Assembly (NCBI GenBank): GCA_031430695.1
Contig: JANPBZ010000121.1
Span: forward strand, 22,256-86,255
Origin: JAENVT01 sp031430695
Lineage (GTDB): Bacteria; Actinomycetota; Acidimicrobiia; Acidimicrobiales; Ilumatobacteraceae
DNA: 64,000 nt
Reading direction: 5' to 3'
How positions within the stretch are numbered: position 1 is the first letter of the stretch; the number at the start of each line of letters is the position of its first letter. Both the position numbers and the translations under genes were made by a program. Below are positions 15,986 through 23,963 of this stretch, in pieces. The notes beneath the pieces are model-generated. The model did not search any database, had not been told where the DNA came from, and saw only the letters and a program-made list of their open reading frames with translations.

Positions 15986-16011
15986 GTTTAGGGCTGTCGG
16001 GCACGGGGTAT
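15986..16011 (+). promoter_or_regulatory. SigB/SigF-type promoter of membrane paralogue B
   Basis: GTTT (15986-15989), 16 nt, GGGTAT (16006-16011), about 70 nt before the start codon. Both membrane paralogues have TTGTTTAG at this -35 position. Confidence 0.75.
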
Positions 16012-16088
16012 TCACACAGACACTTGTCCGCTCGGCACCTCCCGCCGAGCGGTCCTCAACAAAATCAAACCTCCAAAGGAGAAGTGTC

Positions 16089-16655
16089 ATGTCGTTCACC
16101 GAAGGTCCGCTCCACGAACGCAGCGATATCATCGTCCAGCCGCCTGCTGCGACGGTTGTCGAAGTGCCCAGCAACGGCCAGGTCGCCGTACCAGTCGCCG
16201 TACCAGTCGCCGCAGTCGCGGGTGGGCAAGTGCGCACGGCCTCCGCCTCGCGGTTCGCCCCAGACGCAATCGTCGCCGCGATTGCCGGTCTCGTCATCTT
16301 GGTCGTCGGCCTGATCGCGATCGTTCGTGGTGGGTTTGACGGAGAGATGTCGGATCCCGTCGTCGAGGTACTCGGGTTTGCTCACACCACCGTGCTGGGT
16401 TTGATCGAGATCGCGATTGGCGGTGCATTGCTGATCAGCGGTGCCACTCGGTCGCGCAGCGGCGAGATCTTCTTCGGCAGTGTGCTCGGCATCGCCGGGT
16501 TCGTCGGTGCCGTGCAGTCGGAGTCCTTCGTCGAATCACTCGCGCTCGAATCGTCAATGGCGTGGCTCGCAGTGTTGACCGCAGTTGTCGTGGTGCTGTG
16601 TGCCCTGCTGCTGCCGCGCTATGCGCGGAGCTCGACGACGATCGAGCACGTGTAG
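16089..16655 (+). CDS. Stress-regulated four-helix membrane protein (paralogue B)
   Basis: 188 residues, clearly homologous along its length to 4697-5248: N-terminal TEGPLHERSD motif, a Val/Pro/Ala-rich linker carrying a 12-bp tandem repeat (VAVPVAVPVAAV), then four membrane helices with RFAPDAIVAAIAGLVILVVG, GEIFFGSVLGIAGFVGAVQ and LALESSMAWLAV. The ATG at 16089 has AAAGGAG nine bases upstream, which decides the start over the longer open frame. A stress promoter lies upstream and a strong bidirectional terminator downstream, so it is a single-gene transcript. Function unknown. Confidence 0.85.
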   Translation: MSFTEGPLHERSDIIVQPPAATVVEVPSNGQVAVPVAVPVAAVAGGQVRTASASRFAPDAIVAAIAGLVILVVGLIAIVRGGFDGEMSDPVVEVLGFAHTTVLGLIEIAIGGALLISGATRSRSGEIFFGSVLGIAGFVGAVQSESFVESLALESSMAWLAVLTAVVVVLCALLLPRYARSSTTIEHV

Positions 16656-16670
16656 TTCAGGCGCATCCAG

Positions 16671-16703
16671 AAACGAGGCGGCCGTTCAACGGCCGCCTCG
16701 TTT
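16671..16703. terminator. Bidirectional rho-independent terminator
   Basis: Stem AAACGAGGCGGCCG pairing perfectly with CGGCCGCCTCGTTT (14 bp) around the loop TTCAA. Flanking A and T runs allow it to stop both the membrane-protein gene (+) and the convergent RsbW-like gene (-). Confidence 0.85.
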
Positions 16704-16737
16704 CGCGTCTACGCCTCTCTCACTACCAAGCTCGCAG

Positions 16738-17181
16738 CTACCAGGCGGCGCGTCGACGGCGGCAGCGGATGCTGACCCGGCCGCCAGAGATACTCGTGGC
16801 AATGTCGTCCATGAGGTGACGCACAATGCCCAGACCTCGGCCCGAAGACTCGTGCGAGCCGGCGACCGTCCATGTCTCGGGCCGTAGCAGTTGGCTTCCA
16901 GGATTGGTGGCGCCGCCGGCGACTTCGAGCTCCCACCACCCTGGATCTGCGACGTCGAGGAAGACGACCATGGTCGATCCATCGCCATGCTCGATGATGT
17001 TGGTAGCCAGTTCACTGACGACCAAGGAATAGTCACTGATCAGTTCGTCCGCCGCTCCGTACAGGCGCAATGTCTCACTGACGAACCGGCGCGCGAGGTG
17101 CGCGCTGCTGGGTATTGCATCGAAGCTTCGTTGCTCGCGGTCGACAGCGCGGGCGTTCATGTCAGCGAGGTGATCGGACAT
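16738..17181 (-). CDS. RsbW-like anti-sigma factor/serine kinase (HATPase_c)
   Basis: About 147 residues. Histidine-kinase-like ATPase fold of the RsbW/SpoIIAB group. The N-box SELATNIIEHGDG keeps Glu57 and the Mg-binding Asn61, and the late G-box is SSGRGLGIVRHLMDDI (residues 112-127). The G1 box is less typical (VAGGATN instead of DxGxG). Such proteins sequester a SigB/F-type sigma factor and phosphorylate STAS antagonists. A 22-residue longer start (17247) is possible. I chose ATG 17181. It faces the SpoIIE/PRC operon divergently, and its cognate sigma could be the one at 23214. Confidence 0.85.
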   Translation of the reverse strand: MSDHLADMNARAVDREQRSFDAIPSSAHLARRFVSETLRLYGAADELISDYSLVVSELATNIIEHGDGSTMVVFLDVADPGWWELEVAGGATNPGSQLLRPETWTVAGSHESSGRGLGIVRHLMDDIATSISGGRVSIRCRRRRAAW

Positions 17182-17321
17182 CGTCGCGAAATCGTATCCA
17201 GCGCGCTGCGTCGGCCTCGCGCATGCTGAAGTGGGTCGGAGCGTCACCGGAAAAGCTGTAGCGCCATCTCATTGGCCACCTTGATACCCGGGTCGGCGCC
17301 CGGCGAAACCTGTCTTGTGAG

Positions 17322-17347
17322 GTTTCGCGAGAGGAGTTCGCGGGTAC
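17322..17347 (+). promoter_or_regulatory. SigB/SigF-type promoter of the PRC-barrel/SpoIIE operon
   Basis: GTTT (17322-17325), 16 nt, GGGTAC (17342-17347). +1 falls at about 17354-17355, exactly at the GTG of the PRC-barrel gene, so a leaderless message is expected. Confidence 0.7.
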
Positions 17348-17354
17348 CAGAGGA

Positions 17355-17732
17355 GTGCACGAGGTGTGCACGCTCGCCCGGGGCGCATGCGAGAGGAGAC
17401 ACATACTGCCAGCCGATATCTGGACGTTTCCGCCAACTGCGGAGTCGGTTCGTTTCCTCGTCGGCTATGACGTCGAGGCCACCGATGGACGTGTCGGCGA
17501 GATCGACGAGAACTCCTTGCAGGCGGATTCGTCGTTCATCGTCGTCGACACCGGATGGTGGATCTTCGAGAGGAAGCGGCTCATCCCGTCGGGGCTCATC
17601 AGCTCGATCAGCGGTCCCGAACACACGATCTACCTGTCCTTGAGCAAACGCGAGGTGAACGCCGCGCCGGCCTACAGGCCGATCGAGCATTCGTGCGAAT
17701 CCGGCCGATACAACGACTACTACGGCACGTGA
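17355..17732 (+). CDS. PRC-barrel domain protein
   Basis: About 125 residues. The core SVRFLVGYDVEATDGRVGEIDENSLQADSSFIVVDTGWWIFERKRLIPSGLI is a PRC-barrel (VGYDVEATDGRVGEID, then the RKRLIPSGLI strand). The C-terminal tail contains a Tyr-rich end (RYNDYYGT). GTG 17355 coincides with the +1 of the stress promoter. An AGAGGAG at 17392 precedes no standard start codon and is ignored. The next gene starts at the very next base, so the two form a tight operon. PRC barrels act as protein or RNA docking modules. The partner here is unknown. Confidence 0.75.
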   Translation: MHEVCTLARGACERRHILPADIWTFPPTAESVRFLVGYDVEATDGRVGEIDENSLQADSSFIVVDTGWWIFERKRLIPSGLISSISGPEHTIYLSLSKREVNAAPAYRPIEHSCESGRYNDYYGT

Positions 17733-20700
17733 GTGACCGTTCCGCCTGAGGAGTTGCCGCGCGTCGGGACTCCGAAGCGGCGCGGCCGCCTCCAGACTTT
17801 TGTCGACACCTCGGCTACGGTCGGGGACGTGGCAGGCACCGAGGACGATCTGTTGTGGCGCAATCCAGCGCGTGTCGTCTCAGGGCTGCTGAACGTCATG
17901 TCGGCGAATCTCGGCGGTGATCTCGTCGTGTGGGCCAGCGTCGACAACGCCACAGGACTCGTGACCATCATTGATCTGGCGGATCCGCTTGCCTCTGCGC
18001 AAGAGTTGTCGGACCTTTTGCGACGCACCGGGGCGGTGGCTCCAAACGCGCTAAGTGCCCGCGTGTCCGAGTTCGACCAGCCGCTGCTGGTTCCGCATGT
18101 CGATCTTGCTGACTATCCAGCCGACGCACTCCCGGAGCCGTGGCCCGAATACTTCGCGGCCCACCCCGTCCATGGGCTGATCGCCGTTCCGATACGGCTC
18201 GACGAGGCTGTGACCGGTGTGCTTTTCGCCTTCCGACGCACAACAGTGGAGCCCTACACCGCGGATGACCTTCGGTTCGTGGAGACTGGCGCTTTCCGCT
18301 TGGCAGGCCAGCCGGCGAATGCCTCGATCGCCGATGACCGTGCCGCGGCCAGTCAGGTCGTGGTGCGATGGCTCGCCGGGCAGCGTCGCCGGTTCCGACC
18401 GCGAGAACTGCTCCTCGGTGCCGGAGTGCCAGCGTTGACGACCGCAGTGCTCCTGCCCCTAGAGGATTCCGCCAAGTACCGACCCGGCGTGCTGCTGTTG
18501 CTGGGAATCGTCGTGGCCGCTGTGGTCGCGGGCGCACGGGCCGCGGCGTTGTCGGGAGCGTTGAGCGCATTGGCATTGTGGTGGGCCTTCACACCCGTGG
18601 AGCGGTCGTGGAGCATCGCGAGCCGAGGTGACGTGTTCGGAATTGCTTTGTTTCTTGCCGCGGCCGCCGGGGTGGTCTTGCTGGAGTATCGGCTCGAGCA
18701 GATTCGCGAGTCCGAACGCCTCGAGCGTCAGCTCAGCGAGACGCTGCTCGACCAGTCGCCGATCGCGATGGCGGTGTTCGACCACCAACTTCGATACCAA
18801 CGTGTGAACCAGCCGATGGCCAAGATGAACGGCCTCACCCCTGCCGAGCACGTCGGATTGCGGCCGGGAGACCTCAGCCCGATGGCTGGCCAGTTGTACG
18901 AGCACTTGCTCCGGAGGGTCCGAGACAGCGGGCAGCCGATCACCGATCATGAGTTGACCATACGGATGCCGGAGATTGGATTGGAGCGGCACTGGAAGGT
19001 GAACTACCAACCCTTGCGTGACGGCGGGTCGGAGGTCGTCGGCATCGGCGCGGCAGTGACCGACGTCACCAACGAGATCGTCTCGCGGCGACAGGCGGAA
19101 CGGCTGCTGCAATTGTCGGAGTCGCTGACCACCGCCCTCGACGAGCAACAGATCGCTGAGTGCGTCTGCTCGTTCCTGGTCGACACCTTTCAAGGCCGAG
19201 CGACGGTCGCGCTGCGCGAGAATGACCTTCTTGTCGTCGCGGCGCTTGCTGGGTTCGGTGAGGACGATGCTGCGCAATGGCTTGGATCAAGAGTCATGCT
19301 GCTCGAGGATGGCCCGATCTCCGAGGCGGCTCGCACCAACACGCCCGTCGTGCTGCCGGGGCCGGCGGACATTGATCGACGGTATCCGACGCTGGGGGTA
19401 TCGCGATCCGCGTCGCGCGATCAAGCCAGCCTGTCGATGCCGCTTCGAGCCGACCGCACGGGCCATGCCGTCGGCGTCATGCACATCGGTTGGGCCGCCC
19501 CACGTCCGATCACTGAGTCGATGACCACCCTTGCCGGAACGGTTTCCTCGCTCGTCACACTGGCTCTTGCTCGAATTGTCGCCACACACGATGCGCACGA
19601 GATCGAGTTCCGGCATGCGCTCGACGCGATGCTCGACGATGTAGTCGTCGCTCGGGCTGTCAGGGACGACAACGGGGAGATCGTCGACTTCGTCATCGAG
19701 TTCGTCAACAGCCACGATTCGAGCGGTGCCAGACGCGGCAGCGACGGCCTGGTTGGTCACCTGGTCTGCGAGATCAATCCCGATCTACGCGCGTCGGGCA
19801 TGCTCGATCGGTTCCGCGATGTCGTCGAGACCGGCACGCCGTACCAGGGACACCGCGTCCAGTACGCCGACACTCCCAACTCACCAGACGATGGGGGTGA
19901 CGGGAATCGGCAGCAGGTGTACTGGACGACACAGGTCGCCAAGTTCGGCGACGGCTACATCTCCGCATCGCGCGACGTCACCGAGATCGTTGTTGCGGAG
20001 GAAGCAACACGCGCCGCAGCGGTGCAGGCCGCGGCTGAGCGCACGGCGATCGTTTTGTTGCAGGCGGCCGCGCTTCCAACCACGCTTCCGCAGCTACCCG
20101 GTGTGCGCATCGCCGCAGTGTACGAGCCGGCCGATCCGCGCCAGCCCGTGGGAGGCGACTGGTACGACGTCTTCTCGCTCAACGACGACCGCGTGGCCCT
20201 GGTGATTGCCGATGTGGCCGGTCACGGTCACCGAGCAGCGGTCTTCATGGTGCAGGTGCGGAACATCTTCAGGGCGATTGCCACCGAACACACCGAGCCC
20301 GACGACGTGTTGATTCGCGCCAACGATGTGACCGCGAGGCTGAACGAACCCGACGGACCATTCGTCACCTGTTGTTACGCGGTGCTCGATATCAGTGCGC
20401 GCACACTGCGCTGGGCACAGGCCGGCCATTTCTCGCCGATGATCGTGCTGGCCGACGGAACCTCGACCTACCTCGACGAGCGGCCGGGCGCACCGCTGGC
20501 ACTGTTCGAGGGGCAACGCTACGTGTCGTCGTCAATCGAGGTGCGCCCGGGTGATCGGGTGTTGATGTTCACCGATGGACTCGTCGAGCGTCGACGCGAA
20601 CACCTCGACATCGGGCTCGCCCGGCTCGCGGAACTCGCTGCATCTCATGCCCAACTGCCGCCGGACGACTTCGTCAAGACCCTTGCAGCCTCTGTGACCG

Positions 20701-20747
20701 GGCGATTCGACGACCTGGCGTTGGTGTGTGTCGACTTCGTGGGCTAG
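17733..20747 (+). CDS. Multidomain sensor serine phosphatase (GAF, membrane, PAS, GAF, PAS, SpoIIE/PP2C)
   Basis: 1004 residues. A GAF-like domain (about 40-190) is followed by four membrane helices (about 225-320, KdpD/DUF4118-like), a PAS domain (about 335-440, DQSPIAMAVFDHQLRYQRVN), a GAF domain (about 455-610), a second PAS-like domain (620-755) and a C-terminal SpoIIE/RsbU PP2C phosphatase. The catalytic metal motifs are complete: GGDWYDV (about 806), DVAGHG (827), FTDGLVE (945) and DDLALVC (992). It should dephosphorylate a STAS anti-anti-sigma protein, releasing the stress sigma factor. It is in an operon with the PRC-barrel gene under a stress promoter, giving positive feedback. It abuts fumC convergently with no gap. 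Confidence 0.92.
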   Translation: MTVPPEELPRVGTPKRRGRLQTFVDTSATVGDVAGTEDDLLWRNPARVVSGLLNVMSANLGGDLVVWASVDNATGLVTIIDLADPLASAQELSDLLRRTGAVAPNALSARVSEFDQPLLVPHVDLADYPADALPEPWPEYFAAHPVHGLIAVPIRLDEAVTGVLFAFRRTTVEPYTADDLRFVETGAFRLAGQPANASIADDRAAASQVVVRWLAGQRRRFRPRELLLGAGVPALTTAVLLPLEDSAKYRPGVLLLLGIVVAAVVAGARAAALSGALSALALWWAFTPVERSWSIASRGDVFGIALFLAAAAGVVLLEYRLEQIRESERLERQLSETLLDQSPIAMAVFDHQLRYQRVNQPMAKMNGLTPAEHVGLRPGDLSPMAGQLYEHLLRRVRDSGQPITDHELTIRMPEIGLERHWKVNYQPLRDGGSEVVGIGAAVTDVTNEIVSRRQAERLLQLSESLTTALDEQQIAECVCSFLVDTFQGRATVALRENDLLVVAALAGFGEDDAAQWLGSRVMLLEDGPISEAARTNTPVVLPGPADIDRRYPTLGVSRSASRDQASLSMPLRADRTGHAVGVMHIGWAAPRPITESMTTLAGTVSSLVTLALARIVATHDAHEIEFRHALDAMLDDVVVARAVRDDNGEIVDFVIEFVNSHDSSGARRGSDGLVGHLVCEINPDLRASGMLDRFRDVVETGTPYQGHRVQYADTPNSPDDGGDGNRQQVYWTTQVAKFGDGYISASRDVTEIVVAEEATRAAAVQAAAERTAIVLLQAAALPTTLPQLPGVRIAAVYEPADPRQPVGGDWYDVFSLNDDRVALVIADVAGHGHRAAVFMVQVRNIFRAIATEHTEPDDVLIRANDVTARLNEPDGPFVTCCYAVLDISARTLRWAQAGHFSPMIVLADGTSTYLDERPGAPLALFEGQRYVSSSIEVRPGDRVLMFTDGLVERRREHLDIGLARLAELAASHAQLPPDDFVKTLAASVTGRFDDLALVCVDFVG

Positions 20748-22109
20748 TCATCCGTTGGGCCGGGCCATAGCCAGTAGCGATTCGACGATGGTTGCCGACG
20801 AATCTCCACTGTGGTGCTCCATCAATTCCGCCAATGACACGCCCTGCTCCTCGGCTTGGCGTACCAGTGTGCTGGCGGCGTCGTAGCCGATTCGCGGCGC
20901 AAGTGCCGTCACGATCGCCGGCGACCGTTCAGCGTTGCGTCTCATGCGGTCCTGATCGACCTCGACGCCGCGAATGCATCGAGTATCGAGCAGCGTGATG
21001 GCGTTGGCCAGCAGATGAATCGACGAGAGCAGGCTGCGCGCGGTCACGGGCATGGCCGTGTTGAGTTGCAGCGTCGACATGGTCGCCGCGAAGGTGATCG
21101 TTGCGTCGTTTCCGACGACTTGGGCGGCTACCTGTTGGACCATCTCGGGAATCACAGGATTCACTTTGCCGGGCATGATCGAGCTTCCTGCTTGCAACGC
21201 TGGGAGTGTGATCTCCGCCAGACCACCGTTGGGGCCCGACCCGAGCAGTCGAAGGTCGCCGGCAATCTTGTGCAGCGTGAGCGCGACGACTTTCAACACT
21301 GCGGCGGCCTCGACCATCGCATCCTGGCTCGACTGAGCTTCGAAGTGATTGCTCGCCTCGGAAAAGGTGCATCCCGTTCGATCGCTCAACCGTGCGGCGA
21401 CCAAGGAGCCGAAGCCAGCTGGTGCGTTCAAGCCGGTTCCCACAGCGGTTCCCCCAATGGGAAGCTCGGCCAGGCGGGGCAGCAGAGAGGTGACTCGCTG
21501 CGCCGACAGTTCGATGCCGCGTGCCCATCCACCGACCTCTTGCCCGAACGTGATGGGCACAGCGTCCATCAGGTGAGTGCGCGCCATCTTGACCGTATTG
21601 ACATGACGATTGGAGAGATCGATCAACGAGCGCCGCAACGAGTCGAGCGCCGGGAGCAGCGCGGCGGTGAGCTGCACGACGGCGGCGATGCGAGCCGCGG
21701 ATGGAAAGGTGTCGTTCGACGACTGCGAGGCGTTGACGTGATCGTTGGGATGCACCTCACGGCCGATGACTTCCGAGGCCCGATTGGCGATGTCCTCGTT
21801 CATGTTCATGTTGGTACTGGTGCCCGAGCCGGTCTGGAAAACATCGACAGGAAACTGATCGGCCATTCCTCCGCTCACGACTTCGTCGGCAGCCTGCTGG
21901 ATAGCGGCGCCGACCAGCGGATCGATCACCCCGAGGTCACTGTTGACCGCAGCGCACTCCGCTTTGATCATCGCCAGCGCTTCGATCATGGTCGGCGGAA
22001 TCCGATCACCTGACACGGGGAAGTTCTCGATTGCCTTTCGGGTCTGTTCTCCCCACCGGTCAGGCGTTGCTGGTTCAGGCGTGAGTGGTGCTGCCGAAGT
22101 CGTGGCCAT
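20748..22109 (-). CDS. fumC: Fumarate hydratase class II
   Basis: 453 residues, of the class II fumarase/aspartase superfamily, TCA cycle, cytoplasmic. The signature GSSIMPGKVNPVIPE is intact. Also present are TGSGTSTNMNMNEDIANRA, HPNDHVNASQSSNDTFPSA and ARTHLMDAVPITFGQEVGGW (TH catalytic region). The ATG at 22109 has GGAGCGAGG upstream. Aspartase is excluded by the NDHVNASQSSNDTFP context, though not absolutely. The gene lies between stress genes but has no visible stress promoter. Confidence 0.95.
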   Translation of the reverse strand: MATTSAAPLTPEPATPDRWGEQTRKAIENFPVSGDRIPPTMIEALAMIKAECAAVNSDLGVIDPLVGAAIQQAADEVVSGGMADQFPVDVFQTGSGTSTNMNMNEDIANRASEVIGREVHPNDHVNASQSSNDTFPSAARIAAVVQLTAALLPALDSLRRSLIDLSNRHVNTVKMARTHLMDAVPITFGQEVGGWARGIELSAQRVTSLLPRLAELPIGGTAVGTGLNAPAGFGSLVAARLSDRTGCTFSEASNHFEAQSSQDAMVEAAAVLKVVALTLHKIAGDLRLLGSGPNGGLAEITLPALQAGSSIMPGKVNPVIPEMVQQVAAQVVGNDATITFAATMSTLQLNTAMPVTARSLLSSIHLLANAITLLDTRCIRGVEVDQDRMRRNAERSPAIVTALAPRIGYDAASTLVRQAEEQGVSLAELMEHHSGDSSATIVESLLAMARPNG

Positions 22110-22172
22110 GATTCCTCGCTCCTTCGAATGAACAACCGCTGACGCTATCGATCCCGATGATCAACCCGCTGT

Positions 22173-22198
22173 GTATGAATCGTTGGCATGTCGGGTAC
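22173..22198 (+). promoter_or_regulatory. SigB/SigF-type promoter of a small membrane protein gene
   Basis: GTAT (22173-22176), 16 nt, GGGTAC (22193-22198). One mismatch in the -35, but the -10 and spacer equal those of the other sites. The ATG lies 32 nt downstream. Confidence 0.6.
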
Positions 22199-22230
22199 AT
22201 CATCGGCACACGACCCGAAAGTGAGCTGAT

Positions 22231-22485
22231 ATGTCGAGTGCCCTGAGAAACGCCGCAGAGTCGACCGCCCACGCGCTGGCAGACCTTGTTGACGGTGCCC
22301 GCGACAGGATCGAGGAGCTGCCTCCGATTGCGCGTGCTCGCCGGAAGCAGCACAGGACGCGGTGGTCGGTTGTGGGGATCGTCGGTCTTGTGGCCGTGGT
22401 GCTGATCGCCCGCCGGATGCGACACGTCGACCGACTCGAGCCCACGATTGCTCATCTCGACGAACCGAGCCTCGCAGCCAGCTGA
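22231..22485 (+). CDS. Small single-pass membrane protein, stress promoter
   Basis: 84 residues: an amphipathic N-terminal helix (MSSALRNAAESTAHALADLV), a basic stretch (RARRKQHRTRW), one membrane helix (SVVGIVGLVAVVLIA) and a cytoplasmic-type RRM tail. No named family is recognised. Its start lies after a SigB/F-type promoter and it is convergent with the BON-domain gene. Its size, basic segment and single helix fit the small envelope-stress proteins often found in SigB/F regulons. That role is inferred. Confidence 0.7.
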   Translation: MSSALRNAAESTAHALADLVDGARDRIEELPPIARARRKQHRTRWSVVGIVGLVAVVLIARRMRHVDRLEPTIAHLDEPSLAAS

Positions 22486-22495
22486 GCTCGTCTGG

Positions 22496-22855
22496 TCAGC
22501 TGTCCACGAGGCTCAGCGCGGTGACGTCGGAGATGCCCTTGATCCTCGTCAGGCGCTTCACGTGCGCCTCGGAGTTAGGCCATGCCTCGGTACTGGTGAG
22601 CAACGTGACGACTCCGTCGTTCACTGCCAGATCCTTCAATGCCGGGTCGCGTCGCAGCACCGGATCGGCTGTCACAGCTGCGCGTACCTTGGCCTCGGTG
22701 ATCAATTCCGACACTGGTCGGGTCTGGCGCTGAGAGATTGCGCGACGTAGAAACTCGGACCATCGCACGACGTCCTTGCGGTTGACCCACGCGGCCGAGG
22801 CCAGCGCGGCAATCCACATCGGGCGAATTCGTCGGGTCACGACTCGGGGGATCAT
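22496..22855 (-). CDS. BON-domain protein
   Basis: 119 residues. After a basic, weakly hydrophobic N-terminus (PMWIAALASAAWV) there is one BON domain: ELITEAKVRAAVTADPVLRRDPALKDLAVNDGVVTLLTSTEAWPNSEAHVKRLTRIKGISDVTALSLVDS, with the typical GVVTLL strand and the closing GISDVT. BON domains bind phospholipid or peptidoglycan-associated partners and are common in osmotic or general-stress proteins. The ATG at 22855 overlaps the upstream gene's stop (ATGA), so it shares that gene's stress promoter. Confidence 0.8.
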   Translation of the reverse strand: MIPRVVTRRIRPMWIAALASAAWVNRKDVVRWSEFLRRAISQRQTRPVSELITEAKVRAAVTADPVLRRDPALKDLAVNDGVVTLLTSTEAWPNSEAHVKRLTRIKGISDVTALSLVDS

Positions 22856-23124
22856 GAGCGTCCTTTCATTGCATGTTCGGTCATTGCGAAATCGGCCTTG
22901 CGGGCGGCGTTTCGGCCGGTCTTGGCGGCCACGGCGCGAGCGGCTTCGATCGTGGAGTCGGCGCCGGCGTTGGCCATACCACCGGCCCAGTCGGCCAGAT
23001 GGGAACGTACGAACCAGTGGTACTTCTCGAGGAGTCCGGTCTGACGCGAGGAGCTCACCTTGCTGCTTCGGTCGGTGCGGTCGAGCACGGTCGAGGCGCC
23101 GTTGTTTGCTTTGCTGGATGGCAT
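22852..23124 (-). CDS. Small protein, first gene of a stress operon
   Basis: 90 residues, polar and Ala/Ser-rich: MPSSKANNGASTVLDRTD, then LLEKYHWFVRSHLADWAGGMANAGADSTIEAARAVAAKTGRNAARKADFAMTEH. No membrane helix and no recognised family. The ATG at 23124 has AAGGAG seven bases upstream. It is preceded by a perfect GTTT-N16-GGGTAC promoter and coupled (ATGA) to the BON gene, so both belong to the general-stress regulon. Confidence 0.7.
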   Translation of the reverse strand: MPSSKANNGASTVLDRTDRSSKVSSSRQTGLLEKYHWFVRSHLADWAGGMANAGADSTIEAARAVAAKTGRNAARKADFAMTEHAMKGRS

Positions 23125-23169
23125 GAACGACTCCTTCGGGTGGCCACCGAACCTGGCGGTACGACGGTG

Positions 23170-23195
23170 GTACCCATGCTGGTGTGCCCTCAAAC
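23170..23195 (-). promoter_or_regulatory. SigB/SigF-type promoter of the small-protein/BON operon
   Basis: Minus strand: GTTT (23192-23195), 16 nt, GGGTAC (23170-23175), about 50 nt before the ATG. It lies in the gap just after the sigma factor gene, so the sigma factor could drive its own downstream neighbours. Confidence 0.75.
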
Positions 23196-23213
23196 GCCGC
23201 AGCCCAACCAGTC

Positions 23214-23963
23214 TCAGGGCGTGTTCGATTCGCCCTCTCGCAGATGACCGCGCAACTCGGCAAGGCTCGAGGCGATCAACCGCCCGACATGTACCTGGCT
23301 GGTACCGATCTTCTGGGCGATCTGCGCTTGGCTGAGCTCCTCGAAAAATCGTAGGTACAAGATCTGGCGTTGGCGCGGGCGAAGTCGATCGAGCAGTCCG
23401 GATATGACCTGACGATTCAGGACGGCCTCCAGATTTGCCTCGACGGCCGGAGTTCCCTTCCCCGATTCATCCAGTGCATGGGGACGATATGCGTTGTTCG
23501 CTTCCAATGCCTCGATGACCGCTTCTTCCGGCAACCGCATGCGCGCCGCGATTTCGGATACCCGTGGCGATCGACGCAACTCCTTCGCCAACGTCTCGCT
23601 GGTCGCGTTGACCGCCGGTCGCAGATCCTTGGCCCGCCGAGAGACGTGGACGCCCCACGTGTGATCGCGGAAATAGCGGCGAAGTTCGCCCATGATGGTC
23701 GGCGTCGCATACGCGCCGAACGGCACGCCGTGGGTCGGGTCGAACCGGTCGATGGCATTGAGGAGTCCGATGCGCGCTACTTGCACGAGATCGTCGAACG
23801 GCTCGCCTCGATCGGCAAAGCGGCGAGCACCCCGCGTCGCAAGCCATGAAGTGCGCTCGGCAATTGCGTCGCGAAGGTCGATGTCGCGGGTGGCCAGGAA
23901 GCGCTCGAGCGAGTCCTGCAGCCATCCTTCGTCATTTTCCGGATATCTGGACACCGAGCTCAC
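23214..23963 (-). CDS. RNA polymerase sigma factor, SigB/SigF/SigG family
   Basis: 249 residues, group 3 sigma factor. Region 2 (about 58-103) has DDLVQVARIGLLNAIDRFDPTHGVPFGAYATPTIMGELRRYFRDHTW. Region 3 (105-160) has VHVSRRAKDL. Region 4 (190-240) has LDRLRPRQRQILYLRFFEELSQAQIAQKIGTSQVHVGRLI. GTG 23963 overlaps the stop of the anti-sigma gene (GTGA), so the order is antagonist, anti-sigma, sigma, as in rsbV-rsbW-sigB and usfX-sigF operons. It is the best candidate to read the GTTT-N16-GGGTAC promoters in this window. It is not preceded by a clear copy of that promoter itself. Confidence 0.93.
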   Translation of the reverse strand: MSSVSRYPENDEGWLQDSLERFLATRDIDLRDAIAERTSWLATRGARRFADRGEPFDDLVQVARIGLLNAIDRFDPTHGVPFGAYATPTIMGELRRYFRDHTWGVHVSRRAKDLRPAVNATSETLAKELRRSPRVSEIAARMRLPEEAVIEALEANNAYRPHALDESGKGTPAVEANLEAVLNRQVISGLLDRLRPRQRQILYLRFFEELSQAQIAQKIGTSQVHVGRLIASSLAELRGHLREGESNTP

